A stretch of DNA of 64,000 nt from DASUTB01 sp036374835. Its GTDB lineage: Bacteria; Actinomycetota; Actinomycetes; Jiangellales; Jiangellaceae. Shown one piece after another: positions 43,820-52,352 of the stretch (positions are counted from its first letter, which is position 1; every line of letters starts with the position of its first letter). The notes beneath the pieces were generated by a model that worked only from the letters and a program-made list of their open reading frames with translations, did not search any database and had not been told where the DNA came from. The DNA lies in contig DASUTB010000083.1 in the NCBI GenBank assembly GCA_036374835.1, positions 1-64,000 of the forward strand, written 5' to 3'. A program made the translations under genes and the position numbers.

Positions 43820-44644
43820 TCATCCCTTCACTGCACCTTGCATGATTCCACCGATGATGTGTCGGCCGAGCACGACGAACGCCAGCAGCAGCGGCACCGT
43901 GGCGAGCAGGGCCCCGGTGAGCGCCAGCGAGAAGTCCGTCACGTAACCACTGCGCAGGTTCGACAACGCGACCTGCACGGTGTAGTTCTCCGGCGACGAG
44001 AGAACCACGAGCGGCCAGAAGTAGTCGTTCCACGCGGTGAGGAACGTGAGCATGCCCAGCACCGCGGCGGCCGGGCGAGCGATCGGCAGCACGACGTTCC
44101 AGAACAACCGGCGGGTGGACGCCCCGTCGACCCGGCCGGCCTCGATCAGCTCGACGGGCAGCGCTTCGCGGAGGTACTGGGTCATGAAGAACACGCCGAA
44201 CGCGTTGACCAGCGCGGGCACGATCACGGCCTGGAGGCTGTCGGTCCAGCCGATCTCGCTCATCATGATGTAGAGCGGGATGATGCCCAGCTGGGTCGGC
44301 ACCATCATGGTCGCCACCACGATCACCAGAAGTGCGTTGCTCGCCCGGAACTTCAGCCGTGCGAACGCGAACCCGGCCAGTGTGGAGAACAGCACAACGG
44401 AGGCGGTGACCGTGCCCGAGACGATCAACGAGTTCACCAAGGCCGCGCCGAACGGAACGGTCTCGAACACGCGCCGGACGTTCTCGAGGAGGTTCGGCCC
44501 GGGCAACAGCGGCGGCGGGACCTGCCCGATGACCGAGTTGTCGTGCGAGGCGACGACCAGGCTGAAGTACAGCGGAATGCTGGAGAAGAACACCACCGCA
44601 AGCAGCGTCAGGTAAACCAGCTTGCCGGGTCCGCGCCGGTTCAT
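43820..44644 (-). CDS. cebG: Cellobiose ABC permease (CebG-like)
   Basis: A 274-aa MalG-type permease. TM1 LVYLTLLAVVFFSSIPLYFS, EAA loop LIEAGRVDGASTRRLFWNVV LPIARP, C-terminus HIIGGIMQGAVKG. ATG 44644 follows CAGGAG and overlaps the upstream permease stop by ATGA. Confidence 0.93.
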   Translation of the reverse strand: MNRRGPGKLVYLTLLAVVFFSSIPLYFSLVVASHDNSVIGQVPPPLLPGPNLLENVRRVFETVPFGAALVNSLIVSGTVTASVVLFSTLAGFAFARLKFRASNALLVIVVATMMVPTQLGIIPLYIMMSEIGWTDSLQAVIVPALVNAFGVFFMTQYLREALPVELIEAGRVDGASTRRLFWNVVLPIARPAAAVLGMLTFLTAWNDYFWPLVVLSSPENYTVQVALSNLRSGYVTDFSLALTGALLATVPLLLAFVVLGRHIIGGIMQGAVKG

Positions 44645-45624
44645 GACGCACTCCTGATCCGGCGGACGAGCAGATAGTTGATCACGACCGCCACCACGAT
44701 GAGAAGGAACATCAGCCACGCCGTCGCCGAGGCGTAGCCGAACTGGAAACCGCGGTTGAACGCGTGCTCGTAGAGGTAGAGCGTCAGGGTCTGGAACTGC
44801 CGGGACGAGCCGCCGGTGATGCTGTCGGCGGCGCTGCGCGCGAAGAGTTGCGGCTGCGCGAACACCTGGAGCCCGAAGATGGTGGAGATGACGACGGTGA
44901 AGATGATCGTCGGCCTGATCATCGGGATGGTGATCTTTCGAAGCTGCTGCAGCGCCGAGGCGCCGTCCAGCTTCGCCGACTCGTAGAGCTCATCGGGTAC
45001 GGCCTGCATGGCGGCCAGGTAGATCAACGCGTTGTACCCGGTCCACTGCCAGATGACCATGACCGCGATGGCGATGTGGGACGACGCCACGCCGGCATGC
45101 CAGTCGATCCGGCCGACTCCGAGCATCTCCAAGACCCAGTTGATGACACCGAAGTCGCGGCCGAACAGCTGGCTGAAGATGATCGCGATCGCGACGACGG
45201 AGGCCACGTTCGGCAGCAGCATGCCCATCCGGAAGAAGGTCTGCCCGCGCAGCCGTGCGTTGAGCAGGTGCGCGAGGCCGATGGCGAGCAGGAGCTGTGG
45301 CACCGTGCCCAATACCAGGATCGACACGGTATTACGCAGCGCGTTCCAGAAGTACGGGTCGGCCAGCATCTGCTGGTAGTTGCCGAGGCCGATGAAGCTG
45401 TGGTCGTCGCCGAGCAGGCTCCAGTCGTGCAATGACACCCACGCGGTGTAGCCCAGCGGGAACAGGCCGAAGGCGGCGAAGACCAGGAAGAACGGGGAGA
45501 TGTACAGATACGGCGAGACCCGTAGATCCCACCAGTAGAACCGGTCCCGCAAGCGGCGCGCAGGTGGCCGGCGTGCCGGCTCCGGTTTACGCGTGGGCGG
45601 GCTGGCGGTCAGTGCGGTCGGCAT
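44641..45624 (-). CDS. cebF: Cellobiose ABC permease (CebF-like)
   Basis: A 327-aa MalF-type permease. Arg-rich cytosolic N-terminus, TM1 SPYLYISPFFLVFAAFGLFP, loop GDDHSFIGLGNYQQMLADPY, EAA loop LYESAKLDGASALQQLRKIT IPMIRP. GGAGGGA precedes the ATG by 7 nt. A strong hairpin lies between it and the upstream binding-protein gene. Confidence 0.93.
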   Translation of the reverse strand: MPTALTASPPTRKPEPARRPPARRLRDRFYWWDLRVSPYLYISPFFLVFAAFGLFPLGYTAWVSLHDWSLLGDDHSFIGLGNYQQMLADPYFWNALRNTVSILVLGTVPQLLLAIGLAHLLNARLRGQTFFRMGMLLPNVASVVAIAIIFSQLFGRDFGVINWVLEMLGVGRIDWHAGVASSHIAIAVMVIWQWTGYNALIYLAAMQAVPDELYESAKLDGASALQQLRKITIPMIRPTIIFTVVISTIFGLQVFAQPQLFARSAADSITGGSSRQFQTLTLYLYEHAFNRGFQFGYASATAWLMFLLIVVAVVINYLLVRRIRSAS

Positions 45625-45647
45625 GGGTGTTCCCTCCGGTGATCGGT

Positions 45648-45690
45648 GCGGGCAGGGGACTCCGAACGCGTGCGTCCGTCCCCTGCCCGC
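45648..45690 (-). terminator. Intercistronic hairpin between cebE and cebF
   Basis: A 13-bp perfect stem GCGGGCAGGGGAC (45648-45660) / GTCCCCTGCCCGC (45678-45690) with a 17-nt loop, starting 6 bp after the cebE stop. It is the third SBP-permease hairpin in the window. Likely a processing or stabilising element or partial terminator. Confidence 0.75.
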
Positions 45691-45696
45691 GGCTGC

Positions 45697-47022
45697 TTAC
45701 TGGAGAGACCCCAGATCGGACCGGACCTGGTCCCATGCCTCGTCGGGGTTCTGCGCGCCCTCCTCGATGCGGCCGAGGCCCTGGCCGATCATCGTCAGCA
45801 CGTCGCCCTGCAATGGACCCTGATACTGCGGCTCGACCTGTTGAGCGGCCGTGGTGAAGATCTCGCCGAGCGGCGCGTCGTTGAAGTACGCCTTGCTGAA
45901 CCCGGTGAGCTCCGGATTGTCGTAGAGCTCCGGAGTCGACGGGAAGTTGCCCGTCTCCTGGAACACCTTCAGCTGCTGCTCCGGCGCGGTCAGCCACTCG
46001 ATGAGCGCGTACGCCTCTTCCGGGTGTTGGCCCTGCGCGGGCAGAACGAGGTGCGAGCCACCCATGTTGCCGGCCCCGCCGGGCACTGCGGCGATGTCCC
46101 AGAGGCCGTCGGCTTCCGGCGCATTGCCCTCGATGAACGCGGTCATCCACGCGGGGCAGATGATCGTGGCGAAGGTTCCCTCACCGAACGCAGCGGTCCA
46201 CTCGGGACTCCACGCGGCGAGCTGGTTGGACATGCCTGCCTCGATCGCCTCGACCGTGAGGTCCCATGCCTCCCTGATGTCGGGGTTGCTGTCGACGATG
46301 ATGTTGTTGTCCGTGTCGTAGACGCCGACGGGCGCCTGCTCGACCATGGCGCGGAACATGTTGCCCGAGCTCTCGAAAAAGTACGAGCCCTCGGTCGCTT
46401 CCATGTACTCACGGCCGACGGCGACGTAGTCCTCCCACGAGTCCTCCCACAGGGCCGACACCTCGTCGCGATCGGTGGGCAGGCCGGCGGCCTCGAACAG
46501 ATCGGTGCGGTAGCACATGGCCATCCCCCCGACGTCCGTGCCCAAACCGATCACCGCCGAGCCGTCCTGCGACGTGGCCTGCTGCCACTTCCATGGCAGC
46601 CACCGGCTCTCCAGTTCGCCTGCGCCCAGGTCGAGCAAATTGTGGAAGCGGTCCGGGACGGCGGTGTACTGGCTGATGAACCCGGCCTCGACGGCTTCGA
46701 TGTCGGCGGCCCCGGATCCGGTGGCCAGGTGTGCGGTGAGGTTCGTGTGGTGATCGGCGAACTCGGCCACGCGTTCCTCGATGGTGACGTGGGGGTTGAG
46801 CTCTTCGTACTCCTCGTACAGCGGCCCGAAACCGAAGTCGCCGAACAGGCCGACGGTCAGCGTCACAGGCTCGGCTTCGGCGCCGGAGCTGTCGTCGGCC
46901 GAACCGTCCTGGGCAGTCGGCTCGTTGGAATCGTCGTTGCCGTCGGAACTGCAGGCCACGACGGCCGTGACGCTGAGCGCGGCACATGCCGCGGCCAGCG
47001 GTCGGGTAGGTCTGGTTTTCAT
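45697..47022 (-). CDS. cebE: Cellobiose-binding lipoprotein (CebE-like)
   Basis: A 441-aa binding lipoprotein. Signal peptide MKTRPTRPLAAACAALSVTA with lipobox VVAC, an acidic linker (SSDGNDDSNEPTAQDGSADD), then the SBP fold (LTVGLFGDFGFGPLYEEYEE, ADIEAVEAGFISQYTAVPDR, ICPAWMTAFIEGNAPEADGL WDIAAVPGG). The LTVGLFGDFGF start matches cellobiose/cellotriose binders such as CebE. GAGGAGGAA precedes the ATG. First gene of cebE-cebF-cebG-bglC-cebR. Confidence 0.92.
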   Translation of the reverse strand: MKTRPTRPLAAACAALSVTAVVACSSDGNDDSNEPTAQDGSADDSSGAEAEPVTLTVGLFGDFGFGPLYEEYEELNPHVTIEERVAEFADHHTNLTAHLATGSGAADIEAVEAGFISQYTAVPDRFHNLLDLGAGELESRWLPWKWQQATSQDGSAVIGLGTDVGGMAMCYRTDLFEAAGLPTDRDEVSALWEDSWEDYVAVGREYMEATEGSYFFESSGNMFRAMVEQAPVGVYDTDNNIIVDSNPDIREAWDLTVEAIEAGMSNQLAAWSPEWTAAFGEGTFATIICPAWMTAFIEGNAPEADGLWDIAAVPGGAGNMGGSHLVLPAQGQHPEEAYALIEWLTAPEQQLKVFQETGNFPSTPELYDNPELTGFSKAYFNDAPLGEIFTTAAQQVEPQYQGPLQGDVLTMIGQGLGRIEEGAQNPDEAWDQVRSDLGSLQ

Positions 47023-47051
47023 GTCCGTTCCTCCTCGATGCGGCTTAAGGT

Positions 47052-47067
47052 CAGAGAGCGCTCTCTG
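47052..47067. promoter_or_regulatory. CebR-type operator at cebE promoter
   Basis: A perfect 16-bp palindrome CAGAGAGCGCTCTCTG. Its core is the GAGCGCTC of the Streptomyces CebR box TGGGAGCGCTCCCA. It lies just downstream of the cebE -10 (47071-47076), so a bound repressor would block initiation. Confidence 0.8.
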
Positions 47068-47070
47068 GAG

Positions 47071-47099
47071 AGAATCAACCTAGACAAGCGAGTTGTCAA
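47071..47099 (-). promoter_or_regulatory. cebE promoter
   Basis: On the minus strand TTGACA (complement of 47094-47099), 17-bp spacer, GATTCT (complement of 47071-47076): a near-consensus sigma-70/HrdB-type promoter with an optimal spacer. Predicted start about 47064, inside the CebR-like palindrome. Confidence 0.65.
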
Positions 47100-47141
47100 G
47101 AGTGCTGCTAAAACGTTATTCATACGAGAAGTGGCATTGAG

Positions 47142-47151
47142 AGAGCGCTCT
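47142..47151. promoter_or_regulatory. Second CebR-type operator, upstream of LLM oxidoreductase gene
   Basis: AGAGCGCTCT, the same core as the cebE site, 87 bp away centre to centre. A plausible plus-strand promoter (TTGTCA 47093-47098, then TTATTC at 47116-47121) would place this site about 13 bp downstream of its start, mirroring the cebE arrangement. It suggests that the divergent oxidoreductase gene is also CebR-controlled. Confidence 0.6.
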
Positions 47152-47230
47152 ATGGATGAGCTAGGGGAATAGCTCCGCCGGGATGATGGTTCCCGCTGAT
47201 CAAGACTTCTCGCAAAAAGGGGGCGGGCCG

Positions 47231-48097
47231 ATGGTTGCTCGAGACGTCACGTTCGGGTACTTCCTCATCCCCAACGCCGGGGATCCGCTCCTCGACACGG
47301 CGAACGAGGCCGAGCGACTCGGCCTGGACTACGTCGGGATCCAGGACCATCCGTACCAGCGGCGATTCGTCGACACGTTCACCTTGATGAGCGCGATCCT
47401 CGCCCGGACGACGACGCTGCGGGTCTTCCCCGACGTGGCGTGCGTGCCGCTTCGCCCGGCAGGTGTGCTGGCCAAGACCGCGGCATCACTGGACGTGCTG
47501 TCCGGTGGCCGGTTCGAGCTGGGCCTTGGCGCGGGCGCGTTCTGGGACGCGATCGAGGGGTATGGAGGCATGCGGCGTACCCCGGGCGAGTCCCTCGACC
47601 AGCTGGCCGAAGCCATCGACGTGATCCGGCGGTTGTGGAGCGGCGAGCGCGGCCTGCGCTACGAGGGCGACTACTACCACCTGCGTGGCGTCCACTCCGG
47701 ACCGTTACCGGCACACGACATCGGCATCTGGGTGGGCGCGTACGGCCCGAAGGCCCTGAGGATGACCGGACGCCTGGCCGACGGATGGGTACCGTCCATC
47801 CGCGGCGACCAGCTGGACAAGTTGGCCGAGATGAACGACCGCGTGGACGCCGGAGCCGCCGAAGCCGGGCGTAACCCGGCCTCGATCCGGCGGGTGTACA
47901 ACGTCAACGGCACCATCACAGACGGCGCTTCCGAAGGCTTCCTGCGCGGGCCGGTGGACCAGTGGGTGGATCAGCTCTCGTCCCTCGCCACCGACTACCG
48001 CGGCCAGACGTTCATCTTCTGGGGCGAGGGCGACGACCAGCTACGCAGATTCGCCGAACACGTCGTACCCGGCACCCGCAAGGCACTCGGGAACTGA
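47231..48097 (+). CDS. LLM class flavin-dependent oxidoreductase
   Basis: A 288-aa luciferase-like monooxygenase (TIM barrel, FMN or F420). Typical segments: FGYFLIPNAGDPLLDTANEA, RLGLDYVGIQDHPYQRRFVD, DVLSGGRFELGLGAGAFWDA, DIGIWVGAYGPKALRMTGRL ADGWVPS. The GGR-x-E-L-G-L-G-A-G motif is the coenzyme-binding region of the family. ATG 47231 follows a G-rich RBS. It is divergent from cebE with a CebR-like site on its own side. Substrate unknown. Confidence 0.9.
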   Translation: MVARDVTFGYFLIPNAGDPLLDTANEAERLGLDYVGIQDHPYQRRFVDTFTLMSAILARTTTLRVFPDVACVPLRPAGVLAKTAASLDVLSGGRFELGLGAGAFWDAIEGYGGMRRTPGESLDQLAEAIDVIRRLWSGERGLRYEGDYYHLRGVHSGPLPAHDIGIWVGAYGPKALRMTGRLADGWVPSIRGDQLDKLAEMNDRVDAGAAEAGRNPASIRRVYNVNGTITDGASEGFLRGPVDQWVDQLSSLATDYRGQTFIFWGEGDDQLRRFAEHVVPGTRKALGN

Positions 48098-48619
48098 CTA
48101 CGTTCTCTCCCGCGCGCGCTGCCGGTACGCCCGCACCTTGGCGATACTGCCGCACGATCGGCCGTCCGGCCCGTCGGCGGTCATCAAACACCACCGCTTG
48201 CTGGCGTTGCGGCTGTGGTCGAAGAACACCCATTGACAGTCCGGGCACGCTTTGAGCCGCGACCACTGGCCGGACGAGAGCGCGGCCAGGCACGTGCCGA
48301 CGATCTCACCGGTCACGCCGACATCGGCCCGGTAGGTCACCGCGCCGTCGGCAATGTACGGCCGTATACCGAGACGCTCGACCCACCAATTGAAGATCTC
48401 GTCCGCCGTTGCCGACCGGTTCACCACGAGGCGAAGCTCGTCCCGGAGCCGACGCAGGTCTGCGCGCTTCGTGTGGGGTATGCCCCTCTCGTCGGCATAG
48501 GCGTCGAAGCGGTCCTCGGGAACACGGGTGTCGTTCGGGATCAGCCAGCTGTTGAGCAGCGTACGCACGTCCTCCAACCGCCCGGGCGCAGCCTGCCCAC
48601 TTGCCGGCTCGTTAACCAC
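48098..48619 (-). CDS. CGNR zinc finger domain-containing protein
   Basis: A 173-aa protein with an N-terminal ABATE-like domain (LLNSWLIPNDTRVPEDRFDA) and a C-terminal zinc finger: ACPDCQWVFFDHSRNASKRW C, then CGSIAKVRAYRQR. The usual fourth element C-G-N-R appears here as C-G-S-I, although the Cys itself is kept. Such proteins are stress-related putative transcription regulators in actinobacteria. GTG start 48619. Convergent with the LLM gene. Confidence 0.9.
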   Translation of the reverse strand: MVNEPASGQAAPGRLEDVRTLLNSWLIPNDTRVPEDRFDAYADERGIPHTKRADLRRLRDELRLVVNRSATADEIFNWWVERLGIRPYIADGAVTYRADVGVTGEIVGTCLAALSSGQWSRLKACPDCQWVFFDHSRNASKRWCLMTADGPDGRSCGSIAKVRAYRQRARERT

Positions 48620-48671
48620 TCAATCAGCTTACCGGTTGCGCAGCGCTGTTCAACCGTGTTAACTAGCAAAC

Positions 48672-49220
48672 ATGTTGACCGGTTACACATCCGCAGCCCT
48701 CCCCCGTGAGCTCACCGCAGCCGGCCCCCATCCCAGCCTCGGCGACGGCCTCGCCCTCTTCGGACAGTTCGTTGGCGACTGGACGATGCGGGTGCAGTTC
48801 TTCGACACCGACGGCGCCACCGTCTACGATCAGCCCGGCAGCTGGTCGTTCGGCTGGGTTCTCGACGGCCGCTGCGTCCAGGACGTTCTCATCTACCCCA
48901 ACTCTCGGACCGGCCGCGCCGAGCCCGGTCGACGCGGCATCGGGACCTCCCTGCGGCACTACGACCCGGAGTCCGGCGGATGGCAGGTCGTGTGGATGGG
49001 CGCGGTCACCGGCACTCTGATCAGTCTGACCGGACGGGCCGTCAATGATGAGATCATCCTCGAAGGCCCGGACGTGGACGGCAGCGCGCTGCGGTGGGTC
49101 TTCAGCGACGTCACGCCCACCAGCTTTCACTGGCGCGGCTACATCTCCGAGCGCCCCGGACGATGGCGCATGGAGCAGCAGATGTTCGGCGAGCGCCCAC
49201 ATCCGGTGGCGTCGTCATGA
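48672..49220 (+). CDS. DUF1579-like hypothetical protein
   Basis: A 182-aa protein. LGDGLALFGQFVGDWTMRVQ and GSWSFGWVLDGRCVQDVLIY are reminiscent of DUF1579/lipocalin-like beta-barrel proteins; the middle LISLTGRAVNDEIILEGPDV and end FHWRGYISERPGRWRMEQQM fit the same group. No signal peptide. Coupled to the next gene by ATGA. Confidence 0.75.
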   Translation: MLTGYTSAALPRELTAAGPHPSLGDGLALFGQFVGDWTMRVQFFDTDGATVYDQPGSWSFGWVLDGRCVQDVLIYPNSRTGRAEPGRRGIGTSLRHYDPESGGWQVVWMGAVTGTLISLTGRAVNDEIILEGPDVDGSALRWVFSDVTPTSFHWRGYISERPGRWRMEQQMFGERPHPVASS

Positions 49221-49753
49221 ACCGGGAGCTGGTCTGGACGGCCGAACGGTGGCCCGGCATCGAGCACGCGTCCGTGCACAGTAGCGACGACGGGGTCACC
49301 GTGGACAGCGTCGTCGTCGCCGGCCTGGACGACGGGCCGGTCCGCCTGCACTACCGGCTCGACTGCGACATCGCCTGGCATCCCCGGCACCTCGTCATCC
49401 AGGTTTACGGCCACCCGGACATCAGGCTCAGCAATACCGACAACCGCTGGCACGGCGATGACGGTACGCCGTTTCCCGACCTCGACGGATGTACAGACGT
49501 CGACATCGCGCTCACGCCGTTCACCAACACGATCCCGATCCGGCGGCTGCGTCTCGACCACCGGGAGTCCGCCGACCTCGACGTCATCTACATCCATCCA
49601 GCGTCGACCGTCGAGATCAGTCGTAAGCGCCAGCGATACACCCGCACCGATGCCGGATTCCGTTACGAGTCCGGGGATTTCCGGGCGGATCTACAGGTCG
49701 ATGAGGATGGATTCGTCACCAACTACCCCCGACTGTGGACCCTGCTCGGATGA
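49217..49753 (+). CDS. Putative glycolipid-binding domain protein (PF06475-like)
   Basis: A 178-aa protein beginning MNRELVWTAERWPGIEHASV, with YRLDCDIAWHPRHLVIQVYG, RWHGDDGTPFPDLDGCTDVD IALTPFTNTIPIRRL and IYIHPASTVEISRKRQRYTR, the diagnostic pattern of the glycolipid-binding (formerly DUF1089) family. Biochemical role unproven. Operon with the DUF1579-like gene. Confidence 0.87.
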   Translation: MNRELVWTAERWPGIEHASVHSSDDGVTVDSVVVAGLDDGPVRLHYRLDCDIAWHPRHLVIQVYGHPDIRLSNTDNRWHGDDGTPFPDLDGCTDVDIALTPFTNTIPIRRLRLDHRESADLDVIYIHPASTVEISRKRQRYTRTDAGFRYESGDFRADLQVDEDGFVTNYPRLWTLLG

Positions 49754-49820
49754 CGTGCCGAGCGTCGGTCGACTGCCTGTCGCGTGGGCCGATATTGGTT
49801 AGGCGTAGTAGAGTCGTAGT

Positions 49821-50123
49821 ATGCTCGGCGGGGACGCATGGTTCAGCAGCGACGTGATCTGGAAGGAAGATCAGATCAAACACATGGCTGGGCACGGCAT
49901 CACCGTCGAGATGGCCAACGAAGCGCTCGACGATGTCGACGCCGTCGAGGCCGATCCCGACCCCAAGAGCACCTCTGGAAAGGGCATCCGACGAATCGGC
50001 TATAGCCACACTCGACGAAGAGTCCTGACCGTCATCGTGGCGCGTATCGACGGCGAGTTGTACGGAGTGAATGGTTGGCCCTCCAGCACACCCGACCGCC
50101 GGCGCTATGACCAAGGAGCGTGA
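49821..50123 (+). CDS. BrnT-like toxin
   Basis: A 100-aa protein with a BrnT-type fold pattern: VIWKEDQIKHMAGHGITVEM, ANEALDDVDAVEADPDPKST, GYSHTRRRVLTVIVARIDGE. It sits 3 bp before an antitoxin-like gene with an alpha-helical C-terminus. BrnT is a RelE-like ribonuclease. TAGAGT at 49809-49814 six nt before the ATG suggests a leaderless transcript. Confidence 0.7.
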   Translation: MLGGDAWFSSDVIWKEDQIKHMAGHGITVEMANEALDDVDAVEADPDPKSTSGKGIRRIGYSHTRRRVLTVIVARIDGELYGVNGWPSSTPDRRRYDQGA

Positions 50124-50126
50124 AAC

Positions 50127-50447
50127 ATGAGTCGCGTTGAAGACACCCTAAAGGAGCTCACTGAGGAGTCCGAAGAAACTCGCGACGCCCCGTACTCCGC
50201 CGACGCGGAATTCACCCGACCGAACAGGTCCAAGTCGGTTGTGCAATCAGTCCGCCTACCCGCCGACATATTCGCCGAGATCGAGAGCATCGCCAGCATC
50301 CATGAGGTTCCGGTGAGCGCACTGATCAGAGGCTGGGTGCTCGAAGCTGTTGCCTTGGAGAAGGACGCCACCCTTGAGAGTGCTCTCAACCGGTTGTCCG
50401 CGGACGTTGACCGGGTACGCCGACTCGCTGGGGAAGAGGCAGCATAA
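50127..50447 (+). CDS. Antitoxin paired with BrnT-like toxin
   Basis: A 106-aa protein. An acidic N-terminus (KELTEESEETRDAPYSADAE) is followed by a ribbon-helix-helix-type segment SVVQSVRLPADIFAEIESIA SIHEVPVSALIRGWVLEAVA and a terminal helix. An RHH antitoxin directly downstream of the toxin-like gene matches the BrnT-BrnA order (toxin first). The pair is predicted to autoregulate. Confidence 0.72.
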   Translation: MSRVEDTLKELTEESEETRDAPYSADAEFTRPNRSKSVVQSVRLPADIFAEIESIASIHEVPVSALIRGWVLEAVALEKDATLESALNRLSADVDRVRRLAGEEAA

Positions 50448-50562
50448 CCGCTACGTCACGTCATGCGGCGCAGGATGGACGTGGCAATGCGCGGGCTGCC
50501 ACAGCTGTTCTTGTGAAGGTGCACTGGACGTGGGGGAAGACCCGCGCCGTGCAATCGTCGCG

Positions 50563-51225
50563 TCATGTCGAATCGGGCATCGCCGGCAGTTCGTGCATGT
50601 CGATCACAAGGTCGGCACGACCCCGAGTGCTCTCCACCAGGCGCGCGTTGGGGTCATCGACCGATTCCACCCAGCGACGCGCCGCCGAGTCGGTCTTGCC
50701 GAACCGGACGTGCCGGTCGATGAGCCGCTGCCGCCGCAGCTCGGTGTCGAGATCGCAGTACCAGACCTCGGCCAGCTCGACACGGACCTGCGGCCACGGC
50801 TCGTCGTCGATCAATAAGTAGTTGCCCTCGGTGACCACCAGTTCGGTCGAGGGTGTGACCAGGATCGAGGCGGCGACGGGCTGCTCGATCGTCCGGTCGA
50901 ATCCCGGCGCGTAAACGGTGTTCTGAGGCTCGCTGTGCAGCCGGCGCAGCATTGCGAGGTAGCCGAACCCGTCGAACGTGTCCACCGCGCCTTTGCGTTG
51001 CCGCCGCCCGAGAAGGTCGAGCGCGACGTCGGCGAGGTGGAACCCGTCCATCGGAACATGCACGGTCGGATGTGACGGCGTGTCGAGCTCGCGCACCAGT
51101 CGCTCGGCCAACGTCGACTTGCCTGCACCCGGGCATCCCGTGATTCCGAGGACGACCCGCCGTCCCTGCCCGAGAAGTCCGGCAGCGCGCTGTACCAGTT
51201 GCCGCATCCGCATTCCAGTGGCCAC
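50563..51225 (-). CDS. Nucleoside/nucleotide kinase family protein (P-loop)
   Basis: A 220-aa kinase of the uridine/pantothenate/fructose-transport-kinase-like group. Walker A GITGCPGAGKST at about 28-39; VPMDGFHLADVALDLLGRRQ RKGAVDTFDGFG carries the substrate Asp; VVTEGNYLLIDDEPWPQVRV and WYCDLDTELRRQRLIDRHVR FGKTDSAARRWVESVDDPNA are diagnostic. The phosphate acceptor is not known. Followed on the same strand (13-bp gap upstream) by tag. Confidence 0.9.
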   Translation of the reverse strand: MATGMRMRQLVQRAAGLLGQGRRVVLGITGCPGAGKSTLAERLVRELDTPSHPTVHVPMDGFHLADVALDLLGRRQRKGAVDTFDGFGYLAMLRRLHSEPQNTVYAPGFDRTIEQPVAASILVTPSTELVVTEGNYLLIDDEPWPQVRVELAEVWYCDLDTELRRQRLIDRHVRFGKTDSAARRWVESVDDPNARLVESTRGRADLVIDMHELPAMPDST

Positions 51226-51238
51226 GATCGCTGCCGGT

Positions 51239-51859
51239 CTACCGTGCGGTCACGCCGGGACGCGCGAACCCGTCTCGCGCACGCGCCACCTCGTCCCTGG
51301 TCACGCAGTGCTCGACGTGGTCATTGATGAGCCCCATCGCCTGCATGAACGCGTACACCGTGGTCGGCCCGACGAATCTCCAACCCCGTTTCTTGAGGTC
51401 CTTCGCCAGAGATATCGACGCGGCAGATGTCGACACGGTCTGCGGATCCGGCAGATCCGCACCATCCGGCTCGTAGCCCCAGACGAACGCCGCCAACGAG
51501 TCTTCCTGATCCACGAGTTCGACGGCCCGCCGGGCGTTGTTGACCACAGATTCGATCTTGCTACGGTTGCGGACGATGCCGCTGTCCTGAAGCAGACGCT
51601 CGACATCGGCCTCGGTATAGCGAGCGACCCTGTGGAAGTCGAAGCCGTCGAAAGCGACGCGGAAGTTGTCCCGCTTGGCCAAGATGGTCCGCCAGCTGAG
51701 CCCGGACTGGAAGCCCTCGAGGCTGAGCTTCTCGAACAGGCGGCGGTCGTCCGCGACGGGAAAGCCCCACTCGGTGTCGTGGTAGGTCAAAAGCTCCGGC
51801 GTGGCGACGCTCCACAGGCATCGCGGTTCGCCGTCCGGGCCCGGTATCGGTGTCGTCAC
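51239..51859 (-). CDS. tag: DNA-3-methyladenine glycosylase I
   Basis: A 206-aa HhH-type base excision repair enzyme that removes 3-methyladenine. The start CLWSVATPELLTYHDTEWGF has the zinc ligands Cys14 and His27, and the end INDHVEHCVTRDEV supplies His181 and Cys185. The catalytic region includes LFEKLSLEGFQSGLSWRTIL with the Glu. The motif spacing equals E. coli Tag. Upstream of and likely co-transcribed with the P-loop kinase gene. Confidence 0.95.
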   Translation of the reverse strand: MTTPIPGPDGEPRCLWSVATPELLTYHDTEWGFPVADDRRLFEKLSLEGFQSGLSWRTILAKRDNFRVAFDGFDFHRVARYTEADVERLLQDSGIVRNRSKIESVVNNARRAVELVDQEDSLAAFVWGYEPDGADLPDPQTVSTSAASISLAKDLKKRGWRFVGPTTVYAFMQAMGLINDHVEHCVTRDEVARARDGFARPGVTAR

Positions 51860-51950
51860 GGCATGACAATACGGGTCACCGCAGCTCTACCCATCACGCA
51901 TGTCCGATTCGTTCAAGACTCGCTACGCGTAGCCGCACTACGTTCCAGGT

Positions 51951-52352
51951 ATGACGAACACACCGCAGTTCAACGCCATCGGCACCGCTGTCGCCGACAT
52001 GGCCGCCGCGCTCGCGTTCTACCGGGCGCTCGGACTCGACGTGCCGGCCGGCGCCGACGGCGAGCCGCACGTCGAGATTCCGCTGACATCCGGTGTCAAG
52101 CTGATGCTCGACACGTACGACACCGTCCGAGCGTTCGATCCGGACTGGACTCCGCCCGGCCGGGGCCAGATGAACCTGGCGTTCGAGTGCGCCTCGCCGG
52201 CCGACGTCGACGCGACCTACAAGGCGATCACCGGTGCCGGCCACCACGGCCACCTCGAGCCATGGGACGCGTTCTGGGGCCAGCGCTACGCGGTCGTCCA
52301 CGACCCGGACGGCAACGGCGTCGACCTCTACGCGGCCCTGCCTAGCGCCTGA
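51951..52352 (+). CDS. VOC family protein
   Basis: A 133-aa glyoxalase-fold protein: FNAIGTAVADMAAALAFYRA LGLDVPAG in the first module, QMNLAFECASPADVDATYKA and WGQRYAVVHDPDGNGVDLYA in the second. HDPDGNGVDLY is the signature of the second module. Its 3' end overlaps that of the convergent AraC gene by 11 bp. Confidence 0.9.
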   Translation: MTNTPQFNAIGTAVADMAAALAFYRALGLDVPAGADGEPHVEIPLTSGVKLMLDTYDTVRAFDPDWTPPGRGQMNLAFECASPADVDATYKAITGAGHHGHLEPWDAFWGQRYAVVHDPDGNGVDLYAALPSA

